Notes: generated by a model from the sequence alone, not told the origin. A DNA stretch of 39,789 bases from Komagataeibacter rhaeticus (GCF_003207855.1 NZ_NKTZ01000018.1:1-39789); one strand, 5' to 3'. Counted from the stretch's first letter, positions 15,869-24,277 are shown. Program-made: numbers and translations.

Positions 15869-17089
15869 TTACGCCTTGGCCAGTGCGGCGCGCAGCTTTT
15901 CATCCAGCACGTCCAGGAAGGGCTGGGTATCGAGCCATCTGGCATCCTTGCCCACCAGCAGGGCCAGGTCCTTGGTCATCTGGCCGCCTTCCACGGTTTC
16001 GATGCACACGCGCTCCAGCGTCTGGGCGAAGTGGGTCACGTCGGGGGTGTCATCAAACTTGCCACGATAGGCCAGGCCGCGTGTCCATGCGAAGATTGAC
16101 GCGATGGGGTTGGTGCTGGTGGGCCGCCCCTTCTGGTGTTCACGGAAATGGCGGGTCACGGTGCCATGGGCGGCCTCGGCCTCCACCACGTCGCCCGTGG
16201 GGTTGAGCAGCACCGAGGTCATGAGGCCAAGGCTGCCGAAGCCCTGCGCCACGATGTCGCTTTCCACGTCGCCATCATAGTTCTTGCACGCCCAGACATA
16301 GCCGCCCTTCCACTTCAGCGCGCAGGCCACCATGTCATCGATCAGGCGGTGTTCGTAGGTCAGGCCCAGTTTTTCGAATTCGGCCTTGAACTCACGGTCG
16401 TACACTTCCTGGAACACATCCTTGAACATGCCGTCATAGGCCTTGAGGATGGTGTTCTTGGTGGACAGGTAGACCGGCAGCCTGCGGTCACGCCCGTAGG
16501 CGAGGGATGCCCGCGCGAAGCCTTCGATCGAGGCACGGGTGTTGTGCATGCCCAGTGCCACGCCGGGGCCCTTGAAGTCATGCACGTCCAGCACCTGCTC
16601 GGGGCCGCCATCGGCGGGGGTATAGCGCAGTGTGACCCTGCCGGGACCGGGGATGCGGGTTTCGGCGGCGCGGTAGATGTCGCCATAGGCATGGCGGCCG
16701 ATCACGATGGGCTGTGTCCAGTGCGGGACAAGGCGCGGCACGTTGGAGCAGATGATCGGTTCACGGAAAATGGTGCCATCAAGGATGTTGCGGATGGTCC
16801 CGTTGGGGGAGCGCCACATCTTCTTGAGGCCGAATTCCTTCACCCGGGCCTCGTCGGGGGTGATGGTGGCGCATTTCACGCCCACGCCATAGCGGCGCAC
16901 GGCCTCGGCGGCGTCCACCGTTACGCGGTCATCGGTCTCGTCACGGTGGGTAATGCCCAGGTCATAATATTTCAGGTCGATATCCAGATACGGCAGGATC
17001 AGCCGCTCGCGGATGAAGTGCCAGATAATGCGGGTCATCTCGTCGCCATCCATCTCGACAACGGGATTCCTGACCTTGATCTTTGCCAT
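15869..17089 (-). CDS. icd: NADP-dependent isocitrate dehydrogenase, eukaryote-like type
   Basis: Oxidative decarboxylation of isocitrate to 2-oxoglutarate with NADP in the TCA cycle. The 406-residue protein opens [19 protein letters not shown] and carries [13 protein letters not shown] (substrate loop with Ser and Asn), [38 protein letters not shown] with the metal-binding aspartates, and [12 protein letters not shown] followed by [12 protein letters not shown]. These are hallmarks of the dimeric IDH form shared with eukaryotes and many alphaproteobacteria. Length and motifs are complete. It converges on the symporter and diverges from the phosphoethanolamine transferase. Confidence 0.97.
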   Translation of the reverse strand: MAKIKVRNPVVEMDGDEMTRIIWHFIRERLILPYLDIDLKYYDLGITHRDETDDRVTVDAAEAVRRYGVGVKCATITPDEARVKEFGLKKMWRSPNGTIRNILDGTIFREPIICSNVPRLVPHWTQPIVIGRHAYGDIYRAAETRIPGPGRVTLRYTPADGGPEQVLDVHDFKGPGVALGMHNTRASIEGFARASLAYGRDRRLPVYLSTKNTILKAYDGMFKDVFQEVYDREFKAEFEKLGLTYEHRLIDDMVACALKWKGGYVWACKNYDGDVESDIVAQGFGSLGLMTSVLLNPTGDVVEAEAAHGTVTRHFREHQKGRPTSTNPIASIFAWTRGLAYRGKFDDTPDVTHFAQTLERVCIETVEGGQMTKDLALLVGKDARWLDTQPFLDVLDEKLRAALAKA

Positions 17090-17318
17090 GGTACGTCTGT
17101 CTGCCTTTATGATTTCTGTTTTTTAATCGTTGTTTTCTCAGCGCTTTTTCTTGCGCTTGTTCTGGCGCCCGTCCGCGCGCGGGCCTCCCGGTGGCCGCAT
17201 TATTAGGCGTGCATGCCATGGATAAAAAGCACTGGTGCAGGGCGGTTCATTCACAAACGTGCCATCGCCCTGCGCGCAGGTGGCGTGGGGGGACTACCGG
17301 CCGGCGGGCGGCCATGGC

Positions 17319-18983
17319 ATGAAACGGGCCATGAATACCCCCCGCCCGCCCGCCCTGCGCCGCCGCCTGCACGGCCTGTGCACCCGCATCTGGCCCGATG
17401 CGCTGCTGGGCAGCATGGTGGTGCTGGCGCTGCTGCCCGCCTGCACGGCCTTGCAGGGGATACTGCGCGCGGTCATGCTGTGGGGCGTGGTGGCGCTGGC
17501 CTGCAACAGCAGGCGGGTGCTGCTGGCCTGCCTGCTGCCCGCGGTCATGCTGATGCCCGGCGCGCTTTATTACATCAGCATAAGCGGCGTGCCGCCGGGC
17601 TATCCGCTGTGGCTGATCCTGTTCTACTGCTCGCTGCCGGTGGTGAAGGGCTATATCGGCCCGGTCCTGCCCTATCTGTGCGCGTGGATGGTGCTGTGGG
17701 GCGCGCTGGTGGCGCTGTACTGCCTGCGCCCGCGTGGGCCGGTGGTGCGGTGGCGGAGCCGCACGCGCCTGGCCTGCATGGGGGTGCTGCTGGCCGGGAT
17801 CGTGGTGCCGACCGTGCGGCTGTGGCAAAGCCTGCCGCCCACGCGCGGCGGGACTGAAAACCCGATGGTGCCGATTCATGCCCGCTTTGACCGGGCCTGG
17901 CCATGGAGCGTGCTGACCGGCTATGCCGCTGCCCGGCGCGAGACGCGGCGCGTGAGCGAGATGGCCAGCCGCATCAGCCATGAGCCGGTCCATTTCCTGG
18001 CCCCGCCGCCCGCTAAGCCACAGGTGGTGGTACTGGTCATTGGCGAAAGCGCGCGGCGTGACCACCAGCATCTGTATGGCTACGCCGTGCCCACCACGCC
18101 CGAGATGGAGCAGGTGCCCGGCCTTGTGCGTTTTGACAACATGGTCACCCCTTTTGACTACACGGTGGGCGCCGTGCCGGTCATCCTGTCGGGCTATGAC
18201 CGGCTGCTGCCCGGCGCGGTGCCGGGGCATGACCTGATATCGGTGTTCAACGCGGCGGGATTCGATACGTGGTGGATCAGCAACCACCCCCGGCTGGGGC
18301 CATATGACAGCGTGATCGGCGCCTATTCGGAACAGGCGCATCATATTGCCTACACCACCGTGCATGGCGGGATCATGAGCAGCCCGGTGCTGGATGAACG
18401 CATGCTGCCGGTGCTGGACGGCGCGATAGCGGGTGCGCGCGGCCCTGTCCTGATCGTGCTGCACCTGTTCGGCAGCCACGAGAACGCGGCCGACCGCTAT
18501 CCCGCCGCCTTCAGCCATGTCGGCACGCCCTATGACAACAGCATCGCCTATACCGACCATATGCTGGCGCATGTGCAGGCAGGCCTTGCCGCCCATGGTG
18601 GCCCGGCCGTGATGTTCTACGTATCGGACCACGGGGTGCGGGTCAGTGAATGCACGGCGGGCATTCCCGCGCATGGCGATGTGCGCGCGGCCTATGCGGT
18701 GCCGTTCTATTTCTGGGCCTCTCCCGCATGGCAGGCCGCCCGCCCGCGGGCCATGCAGGCGGCGCGTGACAATACGCATGTCCCCTTTACGCTGGCCGCC
18801 ATGCCCGCCAGCGTTCTGGACGCGGCGGGACTGGGCTATCAGGGGGCGGACATGGGGCTGTCCGCGCTGTCAGCCCACCCTGACCGGCCACGCCGTATCG
18901 TGCATGGGGACAGCGCCGCCAACCAGAGCGTGGATTACGACCACAGCCATGATGACGGGCGCTGCCATATCACCCGTGACTGA
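17319..18983 (+). CDS. Lipid A phosphoethanolamine transferase-like sulfatase-fold protein
   Basis: The start is ATG 17319 (or 17331): MKRAMNTPRPP. Four to five membrane helices cover residues about 25-165, followed by a periplasmic alkaline-phosphatase-like domain. Active-site elements are GESARRDHQHLYGY (metal-binding Glu), the nucleophile region PFDYTVGAVPVILSG (Thr), GSHENAADRYPAAF and SDHGVR (Asp-His metal pair). EptA-type enzymes move phosphoethanolamine from phosphatidylethanolamine to lipid A phosphates or glycans, lowering surface charge. The 554-residue length is typical. The C-terminal tail, rich in His and Asp (DYDHSHDDGR), is unusual. The acceptor cannot be assigned. It is divergent from icd with 229 bp between. 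Confidence 0.9.
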   Translation: MKRAMNTPRPPALRRRLHGLCTRIWPDALLGSMVVLALLPACTALQGILRAVMLWGVVALACNSRRVLLACLLPAVMLMPGALYYISISGVPPGYPLWLILFYCSLPVVKGYIGPVLPYLCAWMVLWGALVALYCLRPRGPVVRWRSRTRLACMGVLLAGIVVPTVRLWQSLPPTRGGTENPMVPIHARFDRAWPWSVLTGYAAARRETRRVSEMASRISHEPVHFLAPPPAKPQVVVLVIGESARRDHQHLYGYAVPTTPEMEQVPGLVRFDNMVTPFDYTVGAVPVILSGYDRLLPGAVPGHDLISVFNAAGFDTWWISNHPRLGPYDSVIGAYSEQAHHIAYTTVHGGIMSSPVLDERMLPVLDGAIAGARGPVLIVLHLFGSHENAADRYPAAFSHVGTPYDNSIAYTDHMLAHVQAGLAAHGGPAVMFYVSDHGVRVSECTAGIPAHGDVRAAYAVPFYFWASPAWQAARPRAMQAARDNTHVPFTLAAMPASVLDAAGLGYQGADMGLSALSAHPDRPRRIVHGDSAANQSVDYDHSHDDGRCHITRD

Positions 18984-19003
18984 ACGCGGGTGGAAGGGCC
19001 GGT

Positions 19004-19399
19004 TCAGTGCCCTTCGGGGTGGGTCTTGCGCCATGCATCGTAGCGGCGCTTGTCCAGGCAGTAGGCCAGGTTCTTGTACAGCTGGATATGGCGGATATGG
19101 GTTACCTCCTCCTGGCAGGTGATCTTGTCGCTGTCCTGATATTCATCCCAGGCGGGCTGCAGGACCAGGGCGCGTTCCTTTTCCCCGGTGACACAGGCAT
19201 TGGTCACGGCGTCACCAAATTCGGTGGTGCAGTCATCCACCACCGGATAGTTGGGAAAGGTCAGCGCTGGTGCGGGCAACTGCACCTCGGGGCGGATATA
19301 GAGCGAGTTCAGTTCCCCTTCCGGCACTTCGGCGCGGGCATGGGGCGCGCAGGCTGCCGCCAGCACGGCCAGCAGGGCACAGGTTGTGATTTTTTTCAT
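19004..19399 (-). CDS. Small secreted cysteine-containing hypothetical protein
   Basis: A 131-residue protein with a clear export signal (MKKITTCALLAVLAAACAP, cleavage after HARA). The mature chain holds four cysteines (DDC, NAC, ITC, AYC) that could form two disulfides, a proline-rich start and a charged tail ending RKTHPEGH. No family is recognised. The LAAAC run is not a proper lipobox, so a soluble periplasmic form is more likely than a lipoprotein. It converges with the phosphoethanolamine transferase 20 bp away, and a three-stem repeat lies just upstream of its start. Confidence 0.75.
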   Translation of the reverse strand: MKKITTCALLAVLAAACAPHARAEVPEGELNSLYIRPEVQLPAPALTFPNYPVVDDCTTEFGDAVTNACVTGEKERALVLQPAWDEYQDSDKITCQEEVTHIRHIQLYKNLAYCLDKRRYDAWRKTHPEGH

Positions 19400-19466
19400 G
19401 TCTTGCCGCCTTTGTCTTGGAGACCGCCTTCACGGTCTGCCTCTGGAACGTCCTGTAAGTTATAAA

Positions 19467-19545
19467 GAAGTTTCTGGTGAAGCTTTTTTCGCGGGGCACC
19501 GGGGGCCGTTGCCCTGCCTGAAAAGGGCGGTGCCCGGGAATCCTG
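19467..19545 (-). repeat. Three-stem dispersed repeat, copy 3
   Basis: In minus orientation this copy keeps the closing edge AAAAAAGCTTCACCAGAAACTTC and an inner GGGCACCGCCC element, with a divergent middle. It lies between the start of the cysteine-containing secreted protein and the 3' end of the SGNH hydrolase. It is the least typical copy because it is GC-richer. Confidence 0.6.
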
Positions 19546-19582
19546 TATTTTTTATCAGCGATCTGTTTTCAGACAACGCCTG

Positions 19583-20206
19583 CTACCGGGTTGAGGAACG
19601 GTTTTCACGAAGAACGTCCATCCAGGCCCGCCACGCGGTCCAGCCATGGACAAGACGCGCCAGTTCCCCATACCCCCCACCGGCCGGATGGGCGCCATCC
19701 CCGCGTGCGATTTCGGGACACCAGAGCGGACTGGCGCGCAGCGCGGCCGCAATGGGCAGGAATGGCACCCCATGCCGCGCACAGGCCGCGCCCAGCGCAT
19801 GGGAAAGGGCCTGCGTGCGGGCATCGGTCACGGCATGGCCGGTGGGCGGCGGTCCCACCATCAGGACAGGCCAGTGCGCGGTCGCGGCATCCTGCATCAT
19901 GGCGCAGGCTGCGGCCAGACTGTGTTCAGGGGCAAGCCGGGGCCGGCCGTCGGGCCGGGATGTGCAGTCATTGACCCCGAACGACAGGACGATCCCGCCA
20001 TCGTGCCGGCCACCGATGCGGGCTTGGGTCTCGGTGCGCCAGCGCCGGGCAATGTCATGGCCCGTCTGGCCACGCACGCCCAGGTTGTAGAGCGTGACAT
20101 CCCGCCCTTCCTGCCGTTCCATGGCGCAGAGCCGCCCGGCCCAGCCCTGACAGGTTTCATCGCCCGTGCCCGTGACATAGCTGTCACCGATAAAGCAGAT
20201 TCGCAT
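19583..20206 (-). CDS. SGNH/GDSL-family hydrolase
   Basis: The start was placed at MRICFIGDSYVTGTGD because the GDS block with the nucleophilic serine sits at the extreme N-terminus in this family; ATG 20242 would add 12 unusual residues. Block II is NLGVRGQTGHDI (oxyanion glycine), block III GVNDC (Asn), and block V has GAHPAGGGY with the catalytic histidine. No signal peptide is seen, so the 207-residue enzyme is cytoplasmic. These esterases cleave ester bonds in lipids, thioesters or sugar acetates; the substrate is unknown. It is divergent from the membrane nuclease gene. Confidence 0.88.
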   Translation of the reverse strand: MRICFIGDSYVTGTGDETCQGWAGRLCAMERQEGRDVTLYNLGVRGQTGHDIARRWRTETQARIGGRHDGGIVLSFGVNDCTSRPDGRPRLAPEHSLAAACAMMQDAATAHWPVLMVGPPPTGHAVTDARTQALSHALGAACARHGVPFLPIAAALRASPLWCPEIARGDGAHPAGGGYGELARLVHGWTAWRAWMDVLRENRSSTR

Positions 20207-20335
20207 ACGGGCATGATAGACCCGGCGGGGGTGGGAAACCATGCCGGAACCATCTGGTGTTTCCGTACTTTCCTATTTTGTTCTCATGTTTTAGTGTCAG
20301 TCCCGTAACCAGCCGCAGGGAGCGGGAACGGAAAG

Positions 20336-21385
20336 ATGCGTGCAGGGATCGTACCATGGCTGTGGGGCTGGCTGCTGCTGGGGTGCATGCCTGCGCTGGG
20401 GGCATCCTCCCTTTATGTGCTGGCGCCCGCGACGCCAGGCTGCACCCGGCCCGATGCCCTGCCCCGCGCCCGCCATCTGGCCATGGGTCAGGACCATGCC
20501 CTGGCAGTCCTGCACTGCCAGCGCGCGGGAGGGGAGGGGACATGGCAGCGGATGGGCCAGCATGGTGACGCGCTGCTGCTGCGTCACCTGCCCGCGCAGC
20601 GGGGGGAGGCGGCGCTTTATTTTCCTGCCAGTGCCGCAACCCCGGCAGGAAAGACGGGCCCCACGGGCCTGTTGTGGCTGGTCATGGTAGCGGGCGGGGC
20701 CATGGTGCTGTGGCCGCTGCTGCGTCATGGCTGGCGGGGGTGGCGCAGGCGCCGGGCCTGGCTGGTATGCACGGGGCTGGTCCGGCAGCATGCCGAGGCC
20801 CTGCGCATCCGGCGCAGGCAACTGGTACAGCCGAACAGTTACGGGGTGGAACAGACCGGCAGGTGGCGGCGTGAGATGATGGCATTCAGCAAGACCGTCC
20901 TGCGTCCCGCGCTGCGGGCCCGGCATATGGGCCATGCCTGGCCGCGTCTCGAGGCACGGGTGCTGGCCCGGATCGAACGGGTTGCGTGTCAGGTTCCCGC
21001 AGGGTTCCATGGCACGGACTACACCCCGGACATGGACCCCATTGCCTACGAACATCATTGCGCCGACCGCCTGCGGGCCTGCGGGTGGGATGCCCGCACA
21101 ACACCCCCCGGCGGGGACCAGGGGGCGGATGTCATTGCCTGTCGTGGTGGATTGCGGCTGGTCGTGCAGTGCAAGCTGTACCGTAATGCGGTGGGAAACG
21201 ACGCGGTACAGCAGGTCGCGGCCGCCCGGCTGCATTATCATGCCGACGTGGCGGCTGTCGTCTCGAATGCCGATTACACGGCTTCAGCCCGGCAGCTGGC
21301 GCGTTCCAACACCGTGTTCCTGCTGCATCATGACGAACTGGCGGCCTTTTCCAGCCGCCTTGCGCAGAAACATGGAACGGGCTGA
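20336..21385 (+). CDS. Membrane-tethered Mrr-type restriction endonuclease-fold protein
   Basis: The 349-residue protein has an unusual layout: a cleavable-looking signal sequence (residues 1-23, WLWGWLLLGCMPALGA), a short external segment with cysteines 36 and 61, a membrane helix (about 111-129, GLLWLVMVAGGAMVLWPLL), a basic stop-transfer stretch RGWRRRRAW, then a cytoplasmic part ending in a PD-(D/E)xK nuclease domain at 232-335. Catalytic residues are visible as Glu239, Asp265 (GADV) and Gln278-x-Lys280 (QCK), as in the Mrr_cat family. The domain cleaves DNA or RNA in relatives. There is no methyltransferase partner nearby. GGAACGGAAAG precedes the ATG. The biological target is unknown. 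Confidence 0.85.
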   Translation: MRAGIVPWLWGWLLLGCMPALGASSLYVLAPATPGCTRPDALPRARHLAMGQDHALAVLHCQRAGGEGTWQRMGQHGDALLLRHLPAQRGEAALYFPASAATPAGKTGPTGLLWLVMVAGGAMVLWPLLRHGWRGWRRRRAWLVCTGLVRQHAEALRIRRRQLVQPNSYGVEQTGRWRREMMAFSKTVLRPALRARHMGHAWPRLEARVLARIERVACQVPAGFHGTDYTPDMDPIAYEHHCADRLRACGWDARTTPPGGDQGADVIACRGGLRLVVQCKLYRNAVGNDAVQQVAAARLHYHADVAAVVSNADYTASARQLARSNTVFLLHHDELAAFSSRLAQKHGTG

Positions 21386-21454
21386 CCCCTTGTCACGTCA
21401 TAACAGGGTCGTGGGGGCCGCCCGTTCCATGCCCGGCAGGTGCACAGACATTCC

Positions 21455-21556
21455 CTAGTCCCGTGTGTTGCCGGAAACAGGAGGGACAGGGTGATTGCGT
21501 GTGCTCAGCCGGACCGTGATCAGCAGATGGGCGATCATACGTGCAGAGTTGCTCAT
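21455..21556 (-). CDS. Possible 33-aa protein with near-perfect ribosome site
   Basis: The minus strand carries AGGAGGT (21564-21570) seven bases before ATG, one of the strongest Shine-Dalgarno sequences in the window. The frame encodes 33 residues beginning MSNSARMIAHLLITVRLSTR, with a short hydrophobic segment, and ends at TAG 21455. Such a site is rarely left by chance, so a small protein or a leader peptide is plausible; no family is recognised. A second ATG, seven bases upstream, is too close to the ribosome site. It is read away from the SMR operon. Confidence 0.5.
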   Translation of the reverse strand: MSNSARMIAHLLITVRLSTRNHPVPPVSGNTRD

Positions 21557-21704
21557 GAATCATACCTCCTATCTTCTCCATACATAAATCGTCCGGGGAA
21601 AGCGAAAGTTTCCTGCTGGATTCGCCGTGTTTTTTCCATGCCGTTGCGTCCATGCTCCCGCATCCCCATTTCCATGGGGCAAACATGTCGGAACGGGGGA
21701 TGAA

Positions 21705-21908
21705 GTGAGACGACATCGTGTCATGCTTGACGGGCGGGAACTGTACGCGGGCGCGCAGTGGACCCATGTCCAGCGCTTTGCCGACGCCCTGCGGGCACGC
21801 GGCCAGGACGCCGTGGCGATCCGGGACGAGACACCCCGCCCCCCGCGTGTCCCCCGTCCGCGCATGACGGGGCTGCCGCCACGGGGCACGCCGGCCGGTC
21901 GGGTATAG
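21705..21908 (+). CDS. Small protein coupled to SMR pump
   Basis: GTG at 21705 follows CGGGGGATGAA; the 67-residue product reads VRRHRVMLDGRELYAGAQWTH and continues with a helix (QRFADALRARGQDAVAIRDE) and a proline-arginine tail. It ends three bases before the SMR start, so the pair is surely co-transcribed if both are real. An internal ATG at 21723 is an alternative start. No known family; partner proteins of SMR pumps are usually second SMR subunits, which this is not. Confidence 0.5.
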   Translation: MRRHRVMLDGRELYAGAQWTHVQRFADALRARGQDAVAIRDETPRPPRVPRPRMTGLPPRGTPAGRV

Positions 21909-21911
21909 GGC

Positions 21912-22244
21912 ATGGCCTATGCCTGCCTGCTGGTTGCCATCCTGGCGGAAGTGACCGCCACGTTCTGCCTGACGCTGTCCAGTGGCTTTACCCGGCCGGT
22001 ACCGTCATGCGTGACCGTGGTGGGATATGGGGTGGCGTTCTATGCGCTGTCACTGGCGCTGCGCAGTATTCCCACCGGGGTGGCCTATGCCATATGGTCG
22101 GGGGTCGGCACCGTCCTGATTACGCTCGTCTGCCGTGTGGTGCTGGGGCAGAAGCTCGACCTTGCCGCCATCGGGGGCATGGTGCTCATACTGGCCGGGG
22201 TACTGGTCATGAACCTGCTTTCCGGCACGGGACAGCATGGATAG
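21912..22244 (+). CDS. SMR-family small multidrug/guanidinium exporter
   Basis: This 110-residue protein has four membrane helices and the EmrE/QacE pattern: MAYACLLVAILAEVTATFCL with the essential glutamate 13, SLALRSIPTGVAYAIWSGVG with the conserved W, and the helix 4 GMVLILAGVLVMNLLSG. SMR dimers exchange protons for quaternary ammonium compounds or guanidinium ions. The sequence alone does not decide between the Qac and Gdx subtypes; the stretch upstream does not show a guanidine riboswitch that I can recognise. It is preceded by a small coupled ORF and followed by a GC-rich region before converging genes. Confidence 0.93.
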   Translation: MAYACLLVAILAEVTATFCLTLSSGFTRPVPSCVTVVGYGVAFYALSLALRSIPTGVAYAIWSGVGTVLITLVCRVVLGQKLDLAAIGGMVLILAGVLVMNLLSGTGQHG

Positions 22245-22327
22245 GGGACGGCCCGGAGGCGACGCCCCCTTTGCAGTCAGACCGTAGCGCAAGGAGCCGG
22301 CCCCCATGGGGGAGCCGGCCCGTAAAC

Positions 22328-22630
22328 TCAACGTCGCATGCCGCCGCCGCCGCCACCCGGGCCGCCGCGTCCGCCATCCGGCGGGCCGCCATGGCCGCCA
22401 CCGCCGCGCGGTCCACCGCCGTCGCGGGGATGCCACCCGCCGCCGCGGCCAATATATTCGGGCGCGCCCCCGTAATAGTCGCCATAGCCGCTGTAATAGC
22501 CGCCATACCCGCCGCCATATCCACCATAGCCGCCATAATAGCCGCCGCCATAATAGCCAGGTCCATCCGCACAGGCCGCAAGCCCGCTGGCCAGCACCAG
22601 CACCGACAGTGATCGGGTCAGTCTTTTCAT
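22328..22630 (-). CDS. Glycine/tyrosine-rich lipoprotein
   Basis: Start at MKRLTRSLSVLVLASGLAAC (AGGA upstream); the lipobox GLAAC predicts lipidation at cysteine 20. The mature part is low-complexity: repeated GGYYGGYGG units over about residues 25-55, then glycine-arginine-proline runs to a GGGGGGMRR end. Glycine-rich repeats of this kind are flexible and sometimes sticky or RNA/carbohydrate-binding, but no function can be assigned. The 100-residue length and repeats invite slippage, so the copy number may vary between strains. It converges with the SMR operon. Confidence 0.75.
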   Translation of the reverse strand: MKRLTRSLSVLVLASGLAACADGPGYYGGGYYGGYGGYGGGYGGYYSGYGDYYGGAPEYIGRGGGWHPRDGGGPRGGGGHGGPPDGGRGGPGGGGGGMRR

Positions 22631-22795
22631 GGGAAATAGGGTCCTTTTTTCCATATCCGGAATGTTTCCTGATCCTGTCAGGTCATCCTGTATAGAGAAA
22701 AAAGGCCGGGAGACGACAGCGTTCCCGCGTGTTCCCATAATCCTTCCCGCCGGCCCGGCATATCGGGCGCGCGGGTCGGCGGGAAGGGGCAGGCG

Positions 22796-22972
22796 TTATT
22801 TCAGGCCATCGGCCTTGGCCAGTTCCCGCACGCGGCGCAGGAGGGAGACGGCATAGTCCTCGGCTTCCATCTTGGAGGAGAAGCCACCCAGCGTCTCGTT
22901 CAGGCCACCGATGCTGACCTCAAGGCTGTACTTGCCCTGTGCGTCAGGGCCGCTGGTTGCTGCTTTGCTCAT
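22796..22972 (-). CDS. Conserved-looking small hypothetical protein, 58 aa
   Basis: Start at MSKAATSGPDAQGKYSLEV, with AGGA eight bases upstream; an ATG seven codons earlier lacks a ribosome site. The product is soluble, with a beta-like N-terminal half (YSLEVSIGGLNETLGGFSS) and a helix (MEAEDYAVSLLRRVRELAKAD), a compact alpha-beta layout typical of real small proteins. No family is recognised. It shares a strand with the glycine-rich lipoprotein 165 bp downstream. Confidence 0.65.
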   Translation of the reverse strand: MSKAATSGPDAQGKYSLEVSIGGLNETLGGFSSKMEAEDYAVSLLRRVRELAKADGLK

Positions 22973-23208
22973 GGTTGTGTCCTGTCTGGTCATGCCATGG
23001 CGCCGGGTTGCGCCATGGGCGACACGGTGCGTGTCTGCTGGTTATGACATGGGGTGCGGCGCCGGTGTTTCCATATGGCTCGCTGCAGGGCAGCCTGCCT
23101 GCCACGGCACTTGACAGCGTGGCGGCACGCTTTTGCAAGTCCGCTGCGATTCCTGCTACATGACATGCCGTACCGTTTCCCATCCCAGCCAGTGGCCTGC
23201 CCGCACCC

Positions 23209-23688
23209 ATGATGACACGACTGCCCGGTTTCCTTCAGATGGCCCGCCTGTTCGACCTGTTCGAGGAGGTGGTGATGCTGGTGCTGACCCTGCTGATCGT
23301 GGTCATTGCCGGTACGTCGCTGGTGCATGTTGTGGTGGCGGTGGGACGGATGCTGGTGACAAGCGGGCTGAATCCGACCAGTCCGGAAACACTGCAGGGC
23401 ATTTTCGGCATGTTCTTTACCGTGCTGATCGCGCTGGAGTTCAAGCATTCCATCCTTGTCCTGCCCGATGCGCAGCCCCACAGCCTGATCCGCATGCGTT
23501 CGGTGCTGCTGATCGGCATGCTGGCCACGGTGCGCAAGTTCATCGTGATCGACCTCAAGGAAGTGGACGTGATGGAACTGCTGGCCCTTTCCGCGGCAAC
23601 GCTGTCACTGGGGATTGTCTACTGGCTGGTACGCCCGCCCGTGGCGCAGGCGCCGGGTCCCGTGCCCGGACATGAACCGGAAGCCTGA
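23209..23688 (+). CDS. PsiE-family phosphate-starvation-inducible membrane protein
   Basis: The 159-residue protein matches the PsiE (PF06146) pattern: four membrane segments, the first within FEEVVMLVLTLLIVVIAG, a second around FGMFFTVLIALEFKHSI, then VLLIGMLATVRKFIVIDLKE with the conserved R-K-x-I motif, and a last helix LSLGIVYWLV. PsiE is induced under phosphate starvation in enterobacteria; its biochemical role is unknown. No Pho box was identified by eye upstream. Two adjacent ATG codons (23209, 23212) are equally possible starts. A stem overlaps its stop. Confidence 0.88.
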   Translation: MMTRLPGFLQMARLFDLFEEVVMLVLTLLIVVIAGTSLVHVVVAVGRMLVTSGLNPTSPETLQGIFGMFFTVLIALEFKHSILVLPDAQPHSLIRMRSVLLIGMLATVRKFIVIDLKEVDVMELLALSAATLSLGIVYWLVRPPVAQAPGPVPGHEPEA

Positions 23689-23699
23689 GCGGCTTCCGG
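23677..23699 (+). terminator. Stem overlapping the end of the psiE-like gene
   Basis: CCGGAAGC and GCTTCCGG are perfect 8-bp arms with a 7-base loop that contains the TGA. There is no T-run, so termination would need another factor; the stem may only protect the message 3' end. It lies between converging genes. Confidence 0.4.
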
Positions 23700-23709
23700 T
23701 CCCTGGCGT

Positions 23710-23871
23710 CTATTCCTGACGGGCCAGTTCCGCCTCGATCCTGCTGATGCGCCGTGCCAGCGCCGGTGCGTGTTCGGGCTGGTCCTTTACGGCAATGTCA
23801 TGCTCACGGCGCAGCTGCGCCAGTTCACGCTCAAGTTCGGTGGCGGAAGGAAGATGGTGTTCCGAAGACAT
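23710..23871 (-). CDS. Small helical hypothetical protein, 53 aa
   Basis: ATG at 23871 follows AGGGA by eight bases. The product MSSEHHLPSATELERELAQL continues with heptad-like charged residues (RREHD, RRISRIEAELARQE), so it is likely a short coiled coil. No family name can be given. It ends close to the psiE-like gene on the opposite strand. Its size makes it easy to miss in automatic calls, but the amphipathic pattern and ribosome site support it. Confidence 0.6.
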   Translation of the reverse strand: MSSEHHLPSATELERELAQLRREHDIAVKDQPEHAPALARRISRIEAELARQE

Positions 23872-24088
23872 GTGGCAGATCCCTGTTCGCGGTTGGTACA
23901 GGGTTCATGTCGGCAGCGGCGGGGTGGCATGCAACCCGCCAATCATGCGTATGTGGTATGACGTGCCCCGATCACGGGCTTGCGATAGCGGATATGGCTG
24001 GCATGATCGGCGCGTGCCCGCCAGCGCGGGTGGGTGCCCTGTCCGGGACGGATGGAGACCTGAATGGCCGCGAGGAGGAGAATACGGC

Positions 24089-24265
24089 ATGGATTTCAAG
24101 CTGGGCGATATTGTGGTGGTCAGGGACGGTGCCTCCGTCAGGCCGGAACTGCGTGGCATGAAGGGTACGGTCGTGGAAATCATCGAGAATGGCCAGGTCC
24201 GCGTACGCAGTGACGGTACGGGCAATGATGAATGGTTCGATGCCGCCGCCCTGCGGCATGAATAG
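24089..24265 (+). CDS. Small SH3-barrel-like protein, 58 aa
   Basis: GAGGAGGAG lies about eight bases before ATG, a strong ribosome site. The product MDFKLGDIVVVRDGASVRPE then GMKGTVVEIIENGQVRVRSD and ends EWFDAAALRHE. The pattern of GD-V-V, a central G-x-V-V-E-I turn and V-x-V reads as a single KOW/SH3-like barrel, as in small DUF proteins that sense or bind nucleic acid or protein. No specific role can be assigned. It stands alone on the plus strand. Confidence 0.7.
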   Translation: MDFKLGDIVVVRDGASVRPELRGMKGTVVEIIENGQVRVRSDGTGNDEWFDAAALRHE

Positions 24266-24277
24266 CGGCCGGGGGTG

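Noticed and set aside
21386-21704. Guanidine riboswitch before the SMR gene
   Set aside because: I looked for guanidine-I and mini-ykkC features (ACGR loops, conserved purine boxes) and found none that fit.
22291-22322. Terminator between SMR gene and glycine-rich lipoprotein
   Set aside because: CCCCCATGGGGG is a palindrome but the flanking GGAGCCGG is a direct repeat, and no T-run follows; not strong enough to call.
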